The notes beneath the pieces are model-generated. The model was not told where the DNA came from and did not search any database. It saw only the letters and a list, made by a program, of their open reading frames with translations. Both the position numbers and the translations under genes were made by a program. This document shows, one piece after another, positions 1 through 10,422 of a DNA stretch of 64,000 nucleotides (position 1 is its first letter; every line of letters begins with the position of its first letter). Origin of the DNA: Trichomonas vaginalis G3 (lineage: Eukaryota; Parabasalia; Trichomonadida; Trichomonadidae); contig NC_067206.1 of the NCBI RefSeq assembly GCF_026262505.1, positions 19,427,319-19,491,318 on the forward strand, written 5' to 3'.

Positions 1-278
1 TATAGATATAGATGTTAATTTTAATATGATATTTGATAAAATTTTTTTATCAAAACATACTGATAATAGGTTGACATGTAATATGATATTTTGCCTTGTA
101 AATATATTTGGTCGGCAAAATAACCTAATTACTCTTATTTTGAGTTCACTTCCACCATTTCGTCTTATGATATTAATATGTACCCCAAAGCCTTCCATCT
201 TTATTGTACAATTTAAAAATTCAGGAAAAATGTAATAAGATTTTTATAAAAATTAAGCGTTTATTCGTAATTGTGTAT
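1..278. other. AT-rich window edge, no gene seen
   Basis: Nothing here looks coding. It lies just downstream of the minus-strand integrase gene and may be the 3' flank of the same element. No terminal repeat is visible before the window begins. Confidence 0.4.
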
Positions 279-1142
279 TCAATGGTTCGGTATTTCTTTG
301 ATTTCGAAGTGTCCATCAATCATAACTCTCCAAAATGGCGTTTCACCCTGTTTCCAATGTGGTGTCTCATTGTAACACTCTTCTGGAGTCATGGGGCGAA
401 AACCCTTTTTGGGAAGGGTTTTATGTGGTACTGAGTTGTAATTTTTCCTGAATTTATCAAGAAATTCTTGAATTTGTTTTGCATTTGAAGACCGGCCGAC
501 ATTTCTTTCAAGAGACCGCCAGAGCCTTTCAATCTTGCCGTTCTGGCGCGGCATATGGGGGAGAGTGTGGCGGATTTGAATGTTGTTTTGCATGAGCCAA
601 TTATAAAATTGGCCCATATTCTCTCCCCCGTTGTCGGACCAGAAACAAAATGGCTTTTGATATAAGCCAATCGTTTCTTCGGCAACTCTTGTTGTAGATT
701 CGGAAGATTTATTTGGCAAAATTTTTAAAGCCAACAAAAACCGAGATTTATTGTCTATTATACCATAAGCAGGTAACCTCTGTGAACCGTATAAAAAATG
801 AACATCTACATGCCATATGGTATCAGGTTTTGTTGCTTCATATGGCGTATAATATTTTTGAGGGGGCCTGTCACTTTTTGGTTCTTTGATCTCCAAAATA
901 CTGTAAATTCTTCTGAGTTTATTGTAGGAAACTGAATAAACATTTTGATCCATGTTTAAACGCCAAAACATCTTTTGGATTCCGCACTTATATTCCTGAA
1001 ATTTTTGGAGAACATATTGCAAATTTTCAGGAGTAATATCATCTGGTGCCGGACCAGGTTTAACGTTTGGGGGTGTTAAATTTGCATTTGTGTATGCTGC
1101 TTTAAGTGTGTTTTTCGAAATTGATCTAAATTCACACTTCAT
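279..1142 (-). CDS. retrovirus-type integrase of a Ginger- or Polinton-like element
   Basis: A 287-residue frame from an ATG to TGA that looks whole. About 100 helical, basic N-terminal residues are followed by the integrase core: WHVDVHF (first Asp near 113), SDNGGEN (second Asp near 170) and QNGKIERLW (Glu near 205). The last two catalytic residues are 34 apart, one shorter than the retroviral DD35E. The family joins element DNA ends to target DNA in the nucleus. No reverse transcriptase, capsid or polymerase gene lies nearby, which favours a Ginger-type DNA transposon over an LTR element or Polinton. The frame is open for a few codons above the ATG, so the start could be slightly upstream. 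A hairpin array lies directly upstream. Confidence 0.85.
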   Translation of the reverse strand: MKCEFRSISKNTLKAAYTNANLTPPNVKPGPAPDDITPENLQYVLQKFQEYKCGIQKMFWRLNMDQNVYSVSYNKLRRIYSILEIKEPKSDRPPQKYYTPYEATKPDTIWHVDVHFLYGSQRLPAYGIIDNKSRFLLALKILPNKSSESTTRVAEETIGLYQKPFCFWSDNGGENMGQFYNWLMQNNIQIRHTLPHMPRQNGKIERLWRSLERNVGRSSNAKQIQEFLDKFRKNYNSVPHKTLPKKGFRPMTPEECYNETPHWKQGETPFWRVMIDGHFEIKEIPNH

Positions 1143-1238
1143 TTCATCCTCGTATGGAACTCGCTTACACGCAATTAAATAATTGAGTTCGCGAGATTCA
1201 AGTTTTTCGCGTGTTTGAATTAACCACCAAGAAGGAAT

Positions 1239-1700
1239 TGAAATTCGATGTTTAACATTCTTTGAAAAAAGTGCAAGCTATTCGAGAAAGGAGTTTACAA
1301 ATGCAGGGTAAAGGAACAGTACCTTGCATTTGTAAACTCCTTTCTCGAATTGAAATTCAATGAATCACATTCAAGTGAAAAAGTGCAAGCAATTCCTGAT
1401 TTGCTCATATAGGTGCAGGGTCCTAGTGATAGACCCTGCAAATATATGAGCAAATCAGGAATTATGTCCGACACATTCGCATCGAAAGGTAAAAGTGCAA
1501 GATTTTCCCATTCTGCACATATTGGTGCAGGGTGCCAGTGATAGACCCTGCACCTATGTGTACAGAATGGAAAAACTATCTACTTTGAATATTCTGCATC
1601 GGAATCTCTTGGTCAATATACAATTAAATACAATGATCACATCGATATTTGGAGACACAAGATAAGTATCTCCAAATGTCGATGTGATCATATATGATTG
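1239..1700. repeat. hairpin array I beside the integrase gene
   Basis: Four long near-perfect inverted repeats stand in a row, at about 1280-1350, 1391-1463, 1505-1574 and 1633-1694. The first three are each preceded by a related spacer of about 40-50 bases containing ACATTC and then AAAAGTGCAAG. Their apices share TGCAGGGT on one side and ACCCTGCA (or a close relative) on the other, while the basal stems are unrelated. The fourth hairpin (ATGATCACATCGAT arm) has no such apex. Their position suggests the subterminal region of the integrase element. Confidence 0.85.
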
Positions 1701-1987
1701 TCGATAAAAATTTGAAATCTCAAATAAGATGCAGATTAAAAAATGGATATGTGACCAAAATGAGTTTACAAACACAATATAGAGTATATATATAGATATC
1801 TCATGGTATTCAAAATGAAATAAAACAAAATTTTTGAAATTCATATCTTATATAAAACACATTATTCCTCAATACTATATGAGTAAATATGGCTTGATTA
1901 GTATAGATATATGCACATATATTTGGCCCCCAATATAAATTCTATGTTTTCGGGAAAGCAAAAGGTCCAATCGGTGTATGATAAATT

Positions 1988-2263
1988 TCACCTCACATGG
2001 CACCGCCCCCTGAAATTCTGATGGTTTGCGGCAATAATTACATCGATATATTTCTCCATTAATTCCGCGGTTGTGCTGCATACAGTAACAATAATTTCTA
2101 CATAGTTCTTTTTTATTCTTTGGATTCTTTTTAAAATATTTTTTCTATAAATCACAAAATATTCATTCGATGGATCCATTTTGCATTCTAATATTCCTGG
2201 AAATGGAGGATATTTATTATCGTTAACTTCAATCCAGCCATCAAAATAATGATCATCGCTCAT
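1988..2263 (-). CDS. small unrecognised protein
   Basis: A 91-residue frame from an ATG. It begins MSDDHYFDGWIEV, continues with a hydrophilic stretch containing PPFPG, and then a basic helix (KRIQRIKK). Composition is balanced, with no low complexity, which favours a real or recently real protein. I do not recognise it. It could be a fragment of a longer host protein brought to this site, since it ends beside the integrase element's flank. No clear promoter motif is visible before the ATG. Confidence 0.4.
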   Translation of the reverse strand: MSDDHYFDGWIEVNDNKYPPFPGILECKMDPSNEYFVIYRKNILKRIQRIKKNYVEIIVTVCSTTAELMEKYIDVIIAANHQNFRGRCHVR

Positions 2264-2955
2264 TATGGCAGGGCCATCTCTCAGAAAAACTTCATAAATT
2301 TAATAAGAAGGTAAAAATATTCAATAAAAGGGTTATATTTGAATTGCGTCCAAATCATTGTTAATTTACTGAGTGTCCAGACTAACCGTAAGACTCTCAC
2401 AAAATTCAATTGTGTCTGGAGGTTTGGTCAGACACTTAAGAAAAAACAAATCTACTTCATATTCATAATCTAGAATCAGTATCTAATATAAAATAATTAT
2501 GCCATAATAAAAAATTAAATTTATATATTTTTTATCGTGAAAATAAACAAAATTAATTTTAAAAAGAAAATTTTCAACAAAAGACACTAAGACGACACAG
2601 ACAAAATTCTTCCAGACACCTATCGGTTGGAATGAAAACATGCATAAAGCGGAATAATATTAGTCCAAAAATTTTTATACTTTGAAATTTTCAAAGATTG
2701 AAAATTTATTGCATTTAGAATAAGGTATTAATATATGCATTATTCGAAGGTTTTTATAATCGTCCCTCAAAAATCTCCTCAGAAAAATTTCTAAACCAAA
2801 ATTTTATTTTGAAGATTTTGCATAATCATGCAAAATATAGTATTATTTTTTTTCTAGCTCTGAAAAAATTGATATATTTACAGTTCTCAGTTCATATCCT
2901 TTGCGTCGGTTCCCCTCAATCGTTTCAATTTTTCTGTATCGGACGCGAAGGATAT
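2264..2955. other. AT-rich spacer before the 2.96 kb element
   Basis: No gene seen. A few scattered GTCCAGAC/GTCTGG stretches (about 2370-2440 and 2590-2625) suggest an old inverted repeat, too weak to define an element. Confidence 0.35.
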
Positions 2956-5660
2956 TCTTATATACGAAAAAAAGAGATCTGACATTGTGTCAGATCTCAG
3001 TAAAAGTGACATTTACATGTCAAAAAATAGAATGAGTTTAAGTAATTAAAATTGAGGGTGAGAGTAGTATTGTATGAAATAATATCTCTCACCCTCCAAT
3101 TCATCCAAAGGCTAATATTTTCTACATTTCCATAACATTCATTTCAACGGAAACTCATTCAAAATTCTATATATTTAATTTTTCAATCTTATTCAATTTC
3201 ATATTCAAAATTAATTTGAATTAGATTCAAAACATTTATACCTTATTAATAACATAATATCATTTGTTATCAATATACCAATTCGGCTGTTCTAATTTTG
3301 GATTCCCATTCATAAATTGATCAATCTATATTGAAACCTATTCAAATTATTTTCTTATTGATAACATTTTATTTTTATTTGTCTTCAACTATTCATTTAT
3401 TTTATCATTATTTTTTGATTTTTTTAGTTTCAAATTTTTTATTATCTTTATTGTTTTTTATTTTTCTAATTTTTAAAAATTTCTGCTTAGAATCTTAATC
3501 TCATTTTATTTTTCAATAAAAATTCATGTTTACCAATATTCAATCACTTTTCTCGTTCCCCAAATTTTTATTTTATCTTAATCGTTACTAATTTCTAACA
3601 CATTCTTTTATAAAAATTATTCTGATCGTAATTTTAATTTCGCCATTGTAGTTATTCACTAATTTTTAATTCATTGTTGTTTTCTCATTGTCCAATTTTA
3701 TTTTCTTCACTTTAAAGATTTTTTTAAAAAATTTACAATTTGAATTCAACTTTTGTGAAAAATATTTTTTCAATAATATCTTTCAAAATTATTTATATTT
3801 TCTATATTTTATTCAATTGTTCACAATTTATTATTTATTCAAAATTCATTCTCTTGGATATTTATACCCAAATAGACTTTCACTGGCTAGAGCAATCTCT
3901 AACCAGGTTACACCAACATCAAAAGCTATCGTTGCTATTGACTAATGTTCCACTCAGCGATGGTACATCACGTAATTGCATTAACAAGTTAACTTACTAC
4001 AAAAGCCTTCTGTGCTTTCGTCTTATTACTATCGAAGAGTTTTACAAGCACTCGTCCAGAGAATTTACAAGTTTATACATATTCCATAATGGAAAATTCT
4101 ACAATTGCATTGAAGTCTTACCAACAAAAGATGAGATCTTGTTGAATCGATACTTGGAAGAACAAGAAATTACACAGAGTAATGGTTCTACTCCTCTTAA
4201 TAGCGCACAACAACAGCTCAGACCCAGCAATGGTACATCTCCTCTTAGTAGTGCACAACAACAGCTCAGACCCAGCAATGGTACATCTTCTCTTAGTAGT
4301 GCACAACAGTTAAATCCTCAAGCCACTCCTTCAAACCAATCATCTGGTACATACAATCAAATTGCTCCTAATCCCATCAGTTCCGATCAATCAAGTCAAC
4401 GTGCCAATCCTCCTAATCCTCAATCTCGTCCGCACGACCAGTTTGTTGATATTCCACTTTCCTGTGGTAGACCCAAACAACCAGTTCCTGATGATCTCAT
4501 GCAGGCCATTCTCAATTTATTCGAACAACATGGGCGACATGGTATCATCCCCACTTACCTTAGGCTTAATAAAGATATAGCATTCGCCCATGACATGAAC
4601 AAGATTTTGTTCGAATGAAAGATGGCCTGCTTCCAGTTATGAGCTCAACACAGGACTGGTTTCAGAATGTGCGACGTGACAAGCCTCTCAATCTTATCTC
4701 TAAAGAAATCCCCGCTGACATTAATCAAGATGATAACCCTACTCCATATGCTATAAATTTACAAAATATCAAATATCTTCCTCTCCCTCTACCTCAGGCT
4801 CCATCAAGGCATATGGTCGAAAAGGCTTTTATCATTCTTGGATTAACACGTCCACGGGGACCCAAGAGACCTAAAGGGAGGACAAGATACGAGGCTTTAC
4901 TTCCAAATCAAATCTGGCACGTTGACATTCACTTTCTCAATAAACGCAGAAGTGAATTATTGTATGGAGTAATAGATGATTGTACCAGAATGGTTTTGGA
5001 GTGGCAGCATCTCTCCTCCAAACATGCAAATCAGACCGTTAAGGTAATTGAGCGGGCCATAAAACGTTTTGGTCCCCCTCATACCATATGGTCTGATAAT
5101 GGAGGAGAGAATAGAGGTGAATTCCTACAAGCGATGAGATGCAAAGGAATTTGAAATGTCTATATTGTGCCACATTGCCCTTACCAAAACGGTAAGATTG
5201 AGCGATTGTGGCCCAATATAGAAAACCGCAATCTAACATGGAGTAAAATTCAGAGTTGGGTCAATTCCTATAACTCCAAGCCCCATGCCGCACTACCGAC
5301 ACGTCTTCTCAATGGAAGGAAAATCAATTATAGTCCAAATGAATTATGGATGAAGGGGCCCATTTGGAGACCAGGAATTCCTGTCAAATGGGTCGTTGAT
5401 GGAGTTACCCAAGACTTTCTCCCAGGATCAGTACAGGCTAGAGAAATACCAGAACTCCAAGATGAGGAAGAAGAAATCGATAATAAAGATGGTAAAAAAG
5501 AGAAGGAGGGACAAAGTGAAGAATATGAAGGTGGATATGAAGAAGAATATGAAATAAATTATGAAGAAGATAATGATGAATAAAATGCCACTTTTTATAT
5601 TTTTGACACGTAAAGTTGTCACTTTTCTGTCAAACTATTTTTATCGTTTTCGTATATAAC
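2956..5660 (+). mobile_element. integrase DNA transposon with TTATATACGAAAA ends
   Basis: A 2.7-kb element. The left end reads TCTTATATACGAAAA and the right end is the inverse, TTTTCGTATATAAC. Both subterminal regions carry GTGACA/TGTCAC pairs. Flanks GATAT (2951-2955) and AATAT (5661-5665) match in four of five bases and may be a 5-bp target duplication. A subterminal hairpin lies at about 3049-3104, then a long pyrimidine-rich spacer, then one integrase gene. The same two ends in reverse orientation bound the 705-bp MITE at 52786-53490, which confirms the boundaries. Confidence 0.8.
3740..5583 (+). pseudogene. integrase gene of the 2.96-5.66 kb element (broken)
   Basis: An integrase-type gene in pieces, with about two or three breaks. 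The N-terminal part (WLEQSL region) is followed by a Ser/Gln/Pro-rich linker with three copies of a repeat of about 18 residues (core NGTSPLSSAQQQLRP; DNA at about 4180-4310). The catalytic region shows WHVDIHF, SDNGGENRGE and QNGKIERLW. The C-terminal tail is highly acidic (Glu/Asp-rich). The start is uncertain. A related N-terminal fragment lies at 9.28 kb. The linker and acidic tail distinguish this lineage from the shorter integrases in the window. Confidence 0.8.
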
Positions 5661-5665
5661 AATAT

Positions 5666-6215
5666 GAATTCAAGTTTAAGTGCACCATTAAAATTCACAA
5701 AAGTGTAATATAAGATTCTTGAGATTTCAGAAAATTTACATTGTAGATACTATATCTATGAATCTCATCAATTAATTTTGATTTGAGATCACTAATTACT
5801 CGGTCACGAAGCGTTGCTACGTAAACTATTCAATTTTTAAGAGAGATTGCTTATTTTTGAGAAGTTTACATTCTTTTTGTGGGGACTGGTGTCACAAAAA
5901 GTGTCAATGAAGAAAGAATGATTTCATTAGTATATATCGGATCCGATAATTTTACAAAGCTCATTTTCAGATTATATCGGCGCGCAGTGTAACGGCAAGA
6001 AGAAAAATTGATGTATATATATAGGTACGGGAAAAAGGTGTATTTGCCCCCACACACATACACAAAAAAATAGGAGGAGGAAAAGTTTTTGGGGACTTTG
6101 ATTATACCAAAAATATTAATGGGTCATTGAAAATGGTACTTCTTTTGAGGAACAATTTGTAATTGTAATCCTGTTGAATCTCAACGATCTTGTCTGTTTG
6201 ATGTACGAGTGCTTC
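5666..6215. other. spacer without a recognisable gene
   Basis: AT-rich with a short GT/CA-rich patch near 6050. Nothing coding is supported. Confidence 0.3.
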
Positions 6216-6374
6216 TTATAGGATTTCGACTTTGGCAAATTTGCGGACTTGTAATTCTATTGGCACTGGTGGTGGTGGGTTCTCTGGGCCGTCCTCTTCA
6301 CGGGTAAAGACACTGGAGTCATCTGATACAAGGTGAATGCACTTCAATTTCTTGGCGGATTGCTTGGGAGACAT
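6216..6374 (-). CDS. short 52-residue reading frame
   Basis: Runs from an ATG at 6374 to TAA. The product begins MSPKQSAKKLK, has an acidic centre and a run of four prolines (ENPPPPVPIEL), and ends in a basic segment. Base composition is richer in G+C than the surroundings, as expected of coding DNA. About 15 bases upstream of the ATG the minus strand reads TCATTTTTGG, which fits the trichomonad initiator pattern TCA-pyrimidine-W-W. The same stretch overlaps the GTGTCA core typical of transposon ends, so the match may be chance. I do not recognise the protein. It may be the first part of a truncated gene. Confidence 0.35.
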   Translation of the reverse strand: MSPKQSAKKLKCIHLVSDDSSVFTREEDGPENPPPPVPIELQVRKFAKVEIL

Positions 6375-8265
6375 TATCCAAAAATGACACTTTTGACGAT
6401 ATAAAAAATATATTTCTACCCGACGAAATGGATTTGTGCTTTTCGGATATTGAGAGGATATTTTATCTCCATCATTTTGAGTAGTTTAGTTTGGAGAACA
6501 AATTGAGACAATTATTTTTACGACGCACAATTGATAAGAATTTTTGACGTCGTTTATTATTTTCTGAGAATATTTTTACGACGGTCACTATGAATGAAAT
6601 ATATTTTACATCACGAAAAGCGCAAATCTGTTTTGCGTGTCAAAGAGGGTCGTGTCACTTTATGGTTTACATGTCAAATTGTTTCGCATTACCCCAAGTT
6701 TGAAGACTTTAGCAAAGCAATTGAAGGCTACAAATCAAAAATCTATAATCAGTGCCATGTAGCCTTAAATTGCTTATCTAAAGCTGAGAAATCTTGTCCG
6801 TTTAGTTTCGCATTCGGACAAAATTTTTGGGCGCCATAGGAAGAATTAAACGTATAAATTTCGAATGTGTTTATTAATATTTATATTTTATTTATTATAT
6901 TTATACCAATTTCTTTTTTTTAATATTTTGACACTTTAAAATGTAAACTGACAAATCCCTTAACCTTTTATAAAAGACTAATGCTATGAATACAGAAGGT
7001 AAGCTGGCTTCGACACTTGCTTGAAAACTGATGATAACTTCTTGTTAACAAATATTACTATCGTTATGGGACAAATCAATTTGCTTATAACTGCAATTAT
7101 TAACAATAGTGATAGTGACAATTCTGCCATAATGAATAACGGGCCACCTTTATTTGGGGAAATGAGGGAAACCGAGCACTTTTCTCTGTAAATATTAGAT
7201 TTTTTATTAATCTATCTTATTTATCAAATATAAGACAAAATGCAACAATAAATACAGTTTCTCCTCAAACACAAATCAAAGAAAAATGCAACAATAAGTG
7301 TAGTCACTCCTCAAAATTTAACTCAAAGACAAAATGCAACAATAAATTCGGATATTCCGCGTCACATCCCTCAACATCAATCTTCACTACCTAATGAAAT
7401 TGCTTCTTATTCTTCACAAATTTCTAACCATTTCACAGAAAATCTTCCTATAACAGATTTACAAAATACACATCTAGTGCCAAATTTTGCTTATGATTAC
7501 CAAAATAATTTTTGAACGCATAAACAATCTATTATCGTTAATAAAGCTTGCGTTGAACTTATTCCTAATTATCAATCTTTTGATGATAAAGATAAAGAGT
7601 TTCACCGAAAAAGAATCAAAAATATTCATAGGACTTATCATACATTTTCAATTTCCCGCACGTATTAAATATTCATTAATCATAAATACAAATGGTCATC
7701 CTTTGAGATTTCAACGTTACATTGCTCATAATAATTATTTAGAAATCATTTATTATTGCGGAAATTAACCTGGATGCAACTTTTGTATGCATAATTGTTA
7801 GTATTATTTCATCAGGATACATATGATAATGACTCAAAAGAGAAAATATTATTGAAGATATAATCAAATTAAAAAAATTAGAATTCAAAGAGGAATAATA
7901 TATAGAAGAATGCTTTATTATAGAATCATTTGATTAAATATTGCTGTATACTTTTATAAAATTCATCATATAAAATGTCAAATTCTTCATTCCCATCATA
8001 TTCATCAAAATTATTAAATAAAGTGTGATCTAACAGAAGTGATTATTTCCAATCAAGAAAGTAATCACATGATAAGATACTACTATCAAAGGAGTATCTA
8101 TTTGTATATACTCACGTGGTAATCCATCAAGAATTTACTGAGATATTAGAAGGGACTCCAATCGGGGGAATTAAAATTCCCACCGATTGGAGGCTTTCCC
8201 ACGAAATGTCTGATTAGATCAGATATTTTGTTGAAACCTTGCTTGGCTGTATTTTTAAGCATGTT
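6375..8265. other. decayed sequence with weak hairpins and old coding traces
   Basis: An imperfect hairpin lies at about 6702-6782 and end-like GTGTCA motifs at about 6650 and 6930. Between 7380 and 7770 short frames read as protein-like in changing phases, suggesting a badly decayed gene that I cannot identify. A short hairpin (ACTCCAATCGGGGGAA arm) lies near 8157-8191. Confidence 0.3.
7234..7350 (+). repeat. three imperfect tandem copies around AAATGCAACAATAA
   Basis: Copies begin near 7238, 7284 and 7331 and share AAATGCAACAATAA followed by a less conserved TCACTCCTCAAA-type segment. It is a small minisatellite in otherwise decayed sequence. Confidence 0.5.
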
Positions 8266-8362
8266 TCTAATATACGAAAATTCGGATTTGACAACGTAAA
8301 GTGTCAAATTATTAATTTACAAAAAGTTTTTAATGATACAAAGTTTGGCCACTTTATAGAAA

Positions 8363-8668
8363 GAATTGCAGGGTAAGAGGTACATAGTATGAATATGTAC
8401 CTCTTATCCTGCAATTCCTTTTTAAAATGGGAGAAACTTTGTCCGAATGTTAAACTATTCGGACAAAGTTTCTCCAATTTGTAGTGGAGATGGAAGGCTT
8501 TGAGGTATATTATATTAATATATACACCAAAGCCTTCCATCTCCACTTGAAAGTTCCAAAACTTTGGGTTAATTGTAAGATATTAACCCAAAGTTTTGGA
8601 ACTTTCTGATAGGAATTGCAGGGTAAGAGGTACATACTATGAATATGTACCTCTGACCCTACAATTTC
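8363..8668. repeat. hairpin array II, five perfect or near-perfect stem-loops
   Basis: Hairpins at 8363-8417, 8430-8475, 8484-8546, 8550-8605 and 8612-8668, with only a few to about a dozen bases between them. Stems are about 19-28 bp and loops 7-8 bases. Two types alternate: type 1 carries GAGGTACATA or GAGGTATAT near the apex (first, third, fifth); type 2 carries AAACTTTG followed by GTCCGAAT or GGTTAAT (second, fourth). Confidence 0.9.
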
Positions 8669-9282
8669 TTATTTAAATGTATAACGAATTTCAATATTCC
8701 ATCGAGTTCCTATTCTTTATTTTATTAATATATTTATCTCACAAATCATATTTACTAATCAAATTTATTATTTTTAACGAAATCTATTACTATGATCGCA
8801 TGTCATCGTTTTCATTTATTTCGGATGCTAGAAATTTTAATTCCAATTATTCAGATATTATGAATATATTTTAATTATTATAATATTTTTTAATATTAAA
8901 TTTCGCTCGGAACTATAATTTTTTCTCTCTAATTTTTACACAAAATTACCATTTTCATATGCATTCTTTACTGGATTCATTAAAATTATGAGTTAACGTC
9001 ATAAGAGGTTGGAATTTTATATCACCCATTCATATTATTATGTTATCAACCATATTTCATCAAAATTTCATAATTTATTTTTATTTTTTCCTCTAAAAAC
9101 TTATCTAAATTTCAATACTCATTCTTTCAATTCTTTTCAATAGATTTTCACAATTATAATAGAAGTTTAATTCAAATATGATTTTAAATTTTAATTAATA
9201 TTCTTAATTGTTATATAATATAATTCAATATTTTAAATTATTTTTTGGGCTAGCTTTTGAATAGTATTCTTTTGCATTCTGT

Positions 9283-9490
9283 TATGGAACTCTATACCAA
9301 AATAGATACCCATTGGCTAACCGCCAATTTATGCATACCATACAATCCAGCAGCGCTGGTAAACGTACCACTACTCAATATTATGGATCAGACTAAAGAT
9401 TGATCCAATCACTTACTATAAAGCTTTATACAGAACAGTTCAAGAAACTTTGTCCTAAATATAGACAGAACAGTTCAAGAAATTTGTCCT
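9283..9490 (+). pseudogene. integrase N-terminal fragment
   Basis: Resembles the N-terminal region of the integrase at 3740-5583 (MELYTKIDTHWL at its start). Only this portion remains and it is broken. Confidence 0.55.
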
Positions 9491-9839
9491 ATTTTCGCGA
9501 TAATATCACTAGAATTATTATCCTACGATAGCACAAAAAATCATAATAGGGTGACTAGACACTAGTGTCCTTGAGATATCAAAATTTGAAAATCTGAACA
9601 TCCATAGTCCTAAGTATACTACTTTTCGAAGCGAAACGATGTGAGGTGAAATTCACCACCCGACACTTCGTATTTTTCAGATATATCGATCAATATTGAG
9701 TTTTATTTGTATGGAAAATGCATCTCTTTGGTGGAAATGAATAGACAGCCTTTTAAAATGTATTCACGTACAATATTTCCCTAATAAAAAATTGTGTGTT
9801 GCAATCTTCACAATTTAATTCGAAAATTAGTTTTTTGAT

Positions 9840-10422
9840 TTTGATTATACAGGGTTTTCAGTATGTGGAATCCGAGCGAAGCGAATGCACGCCAGAATCT
9901 TACGGCTGAAATCATCAATAATACCGTAAATGTATTGATGCTGAGCGCTCCTAAAATAGTGCACGTCGGCATGCCAGATTAAATTGGGGATAATGCCCAA
10001 TATCTAAGAGCAGTTTCTGGGCCGACGTGCGCTACAAGAGTTCTAGTATAATTATTTAATCGAAAATATTTTTGAACTTCGCGATATGAGATATCATTTC
10101 CTTGCAGCCGTAAGCGTTGATATTGTTTTGCCTGGCCACAAGGAAAAGCCCAGTGATCAGATATAACCATAAGTGACTTATTTTGGTCATAGGGGATTTC
10201 CCGACGTCCACGCTTAGATTTTGGTATAGGTAAACCTTGTCTCGTAAATTGATCTTTAAGATAGGTTTTCGAAACATCTTGATATGTTATTATATTGCTT
10301 GCAAGTTCCGGTCTAATGGGAACATGAGTGCAAGCTTCTTCCCATTTCATTCTGCCTGTTTCAAGTAAATTTGATATTGCAATCAAATAAACTTTGTCAA
10401 CATACCCTTTGTAAGGTTGCAT
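9840..10422 (-). pseudogene. integrase fragment, N-terminal and first catalytic part
   Basis: Begins with an ATG at 10422 (MQPYKGYVDKVY). The first 147 residues form a helical, basic N-terminal region with KSKRGRREI. Coding similarity continues downstream into WHADVHYF, the first catalytic Asp of the integrase core, and stops near a half-hairpin at 9850. The second half of the core is missing. Broken; about two breaks including the truncation. It is another integrase lineage, closest in layout to the 279-1142 gene. Confidence 0.7.

Larger units (their letters stand above)
8266..9500 (+). mobile_element. remnant of a second 2.96-kb-type integrase element
   Basis: The left end TCTAATATACGAAAA matches the terminal repeat of the 2956-5660 element. 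A five-hairpin array follows (8363-8668), then an AT-rich spacer, then an N-terminal integrase fragment at about 9283-9490 whose WL-containing start resembles the other copy. The catalytic region is absent and no right end is seen, so the element is broken and truncated. Confidence 0.6.

Noticed and set aside
1239-1700. CRISPR-like array (repeat and variable part alternate)
   Set aside because: The variable parts are palindromic arms, the units are few, the genome is eukaryotic and no cas-type gene is present.
279-5583. Polinton/Maverick identity for the integrase elements
   Set aside because: The bounded elements are about 2-2.7 kb with only an integrase gene; PolB, packaging ATPase, protease and capsid genes are not seen anywhere in the window.
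6594-6839. 81-residue plus-strand frame
   Set aside because: It reads through an imperfect hairpin and an end-like motif; composition follows the repeat and not a protein.
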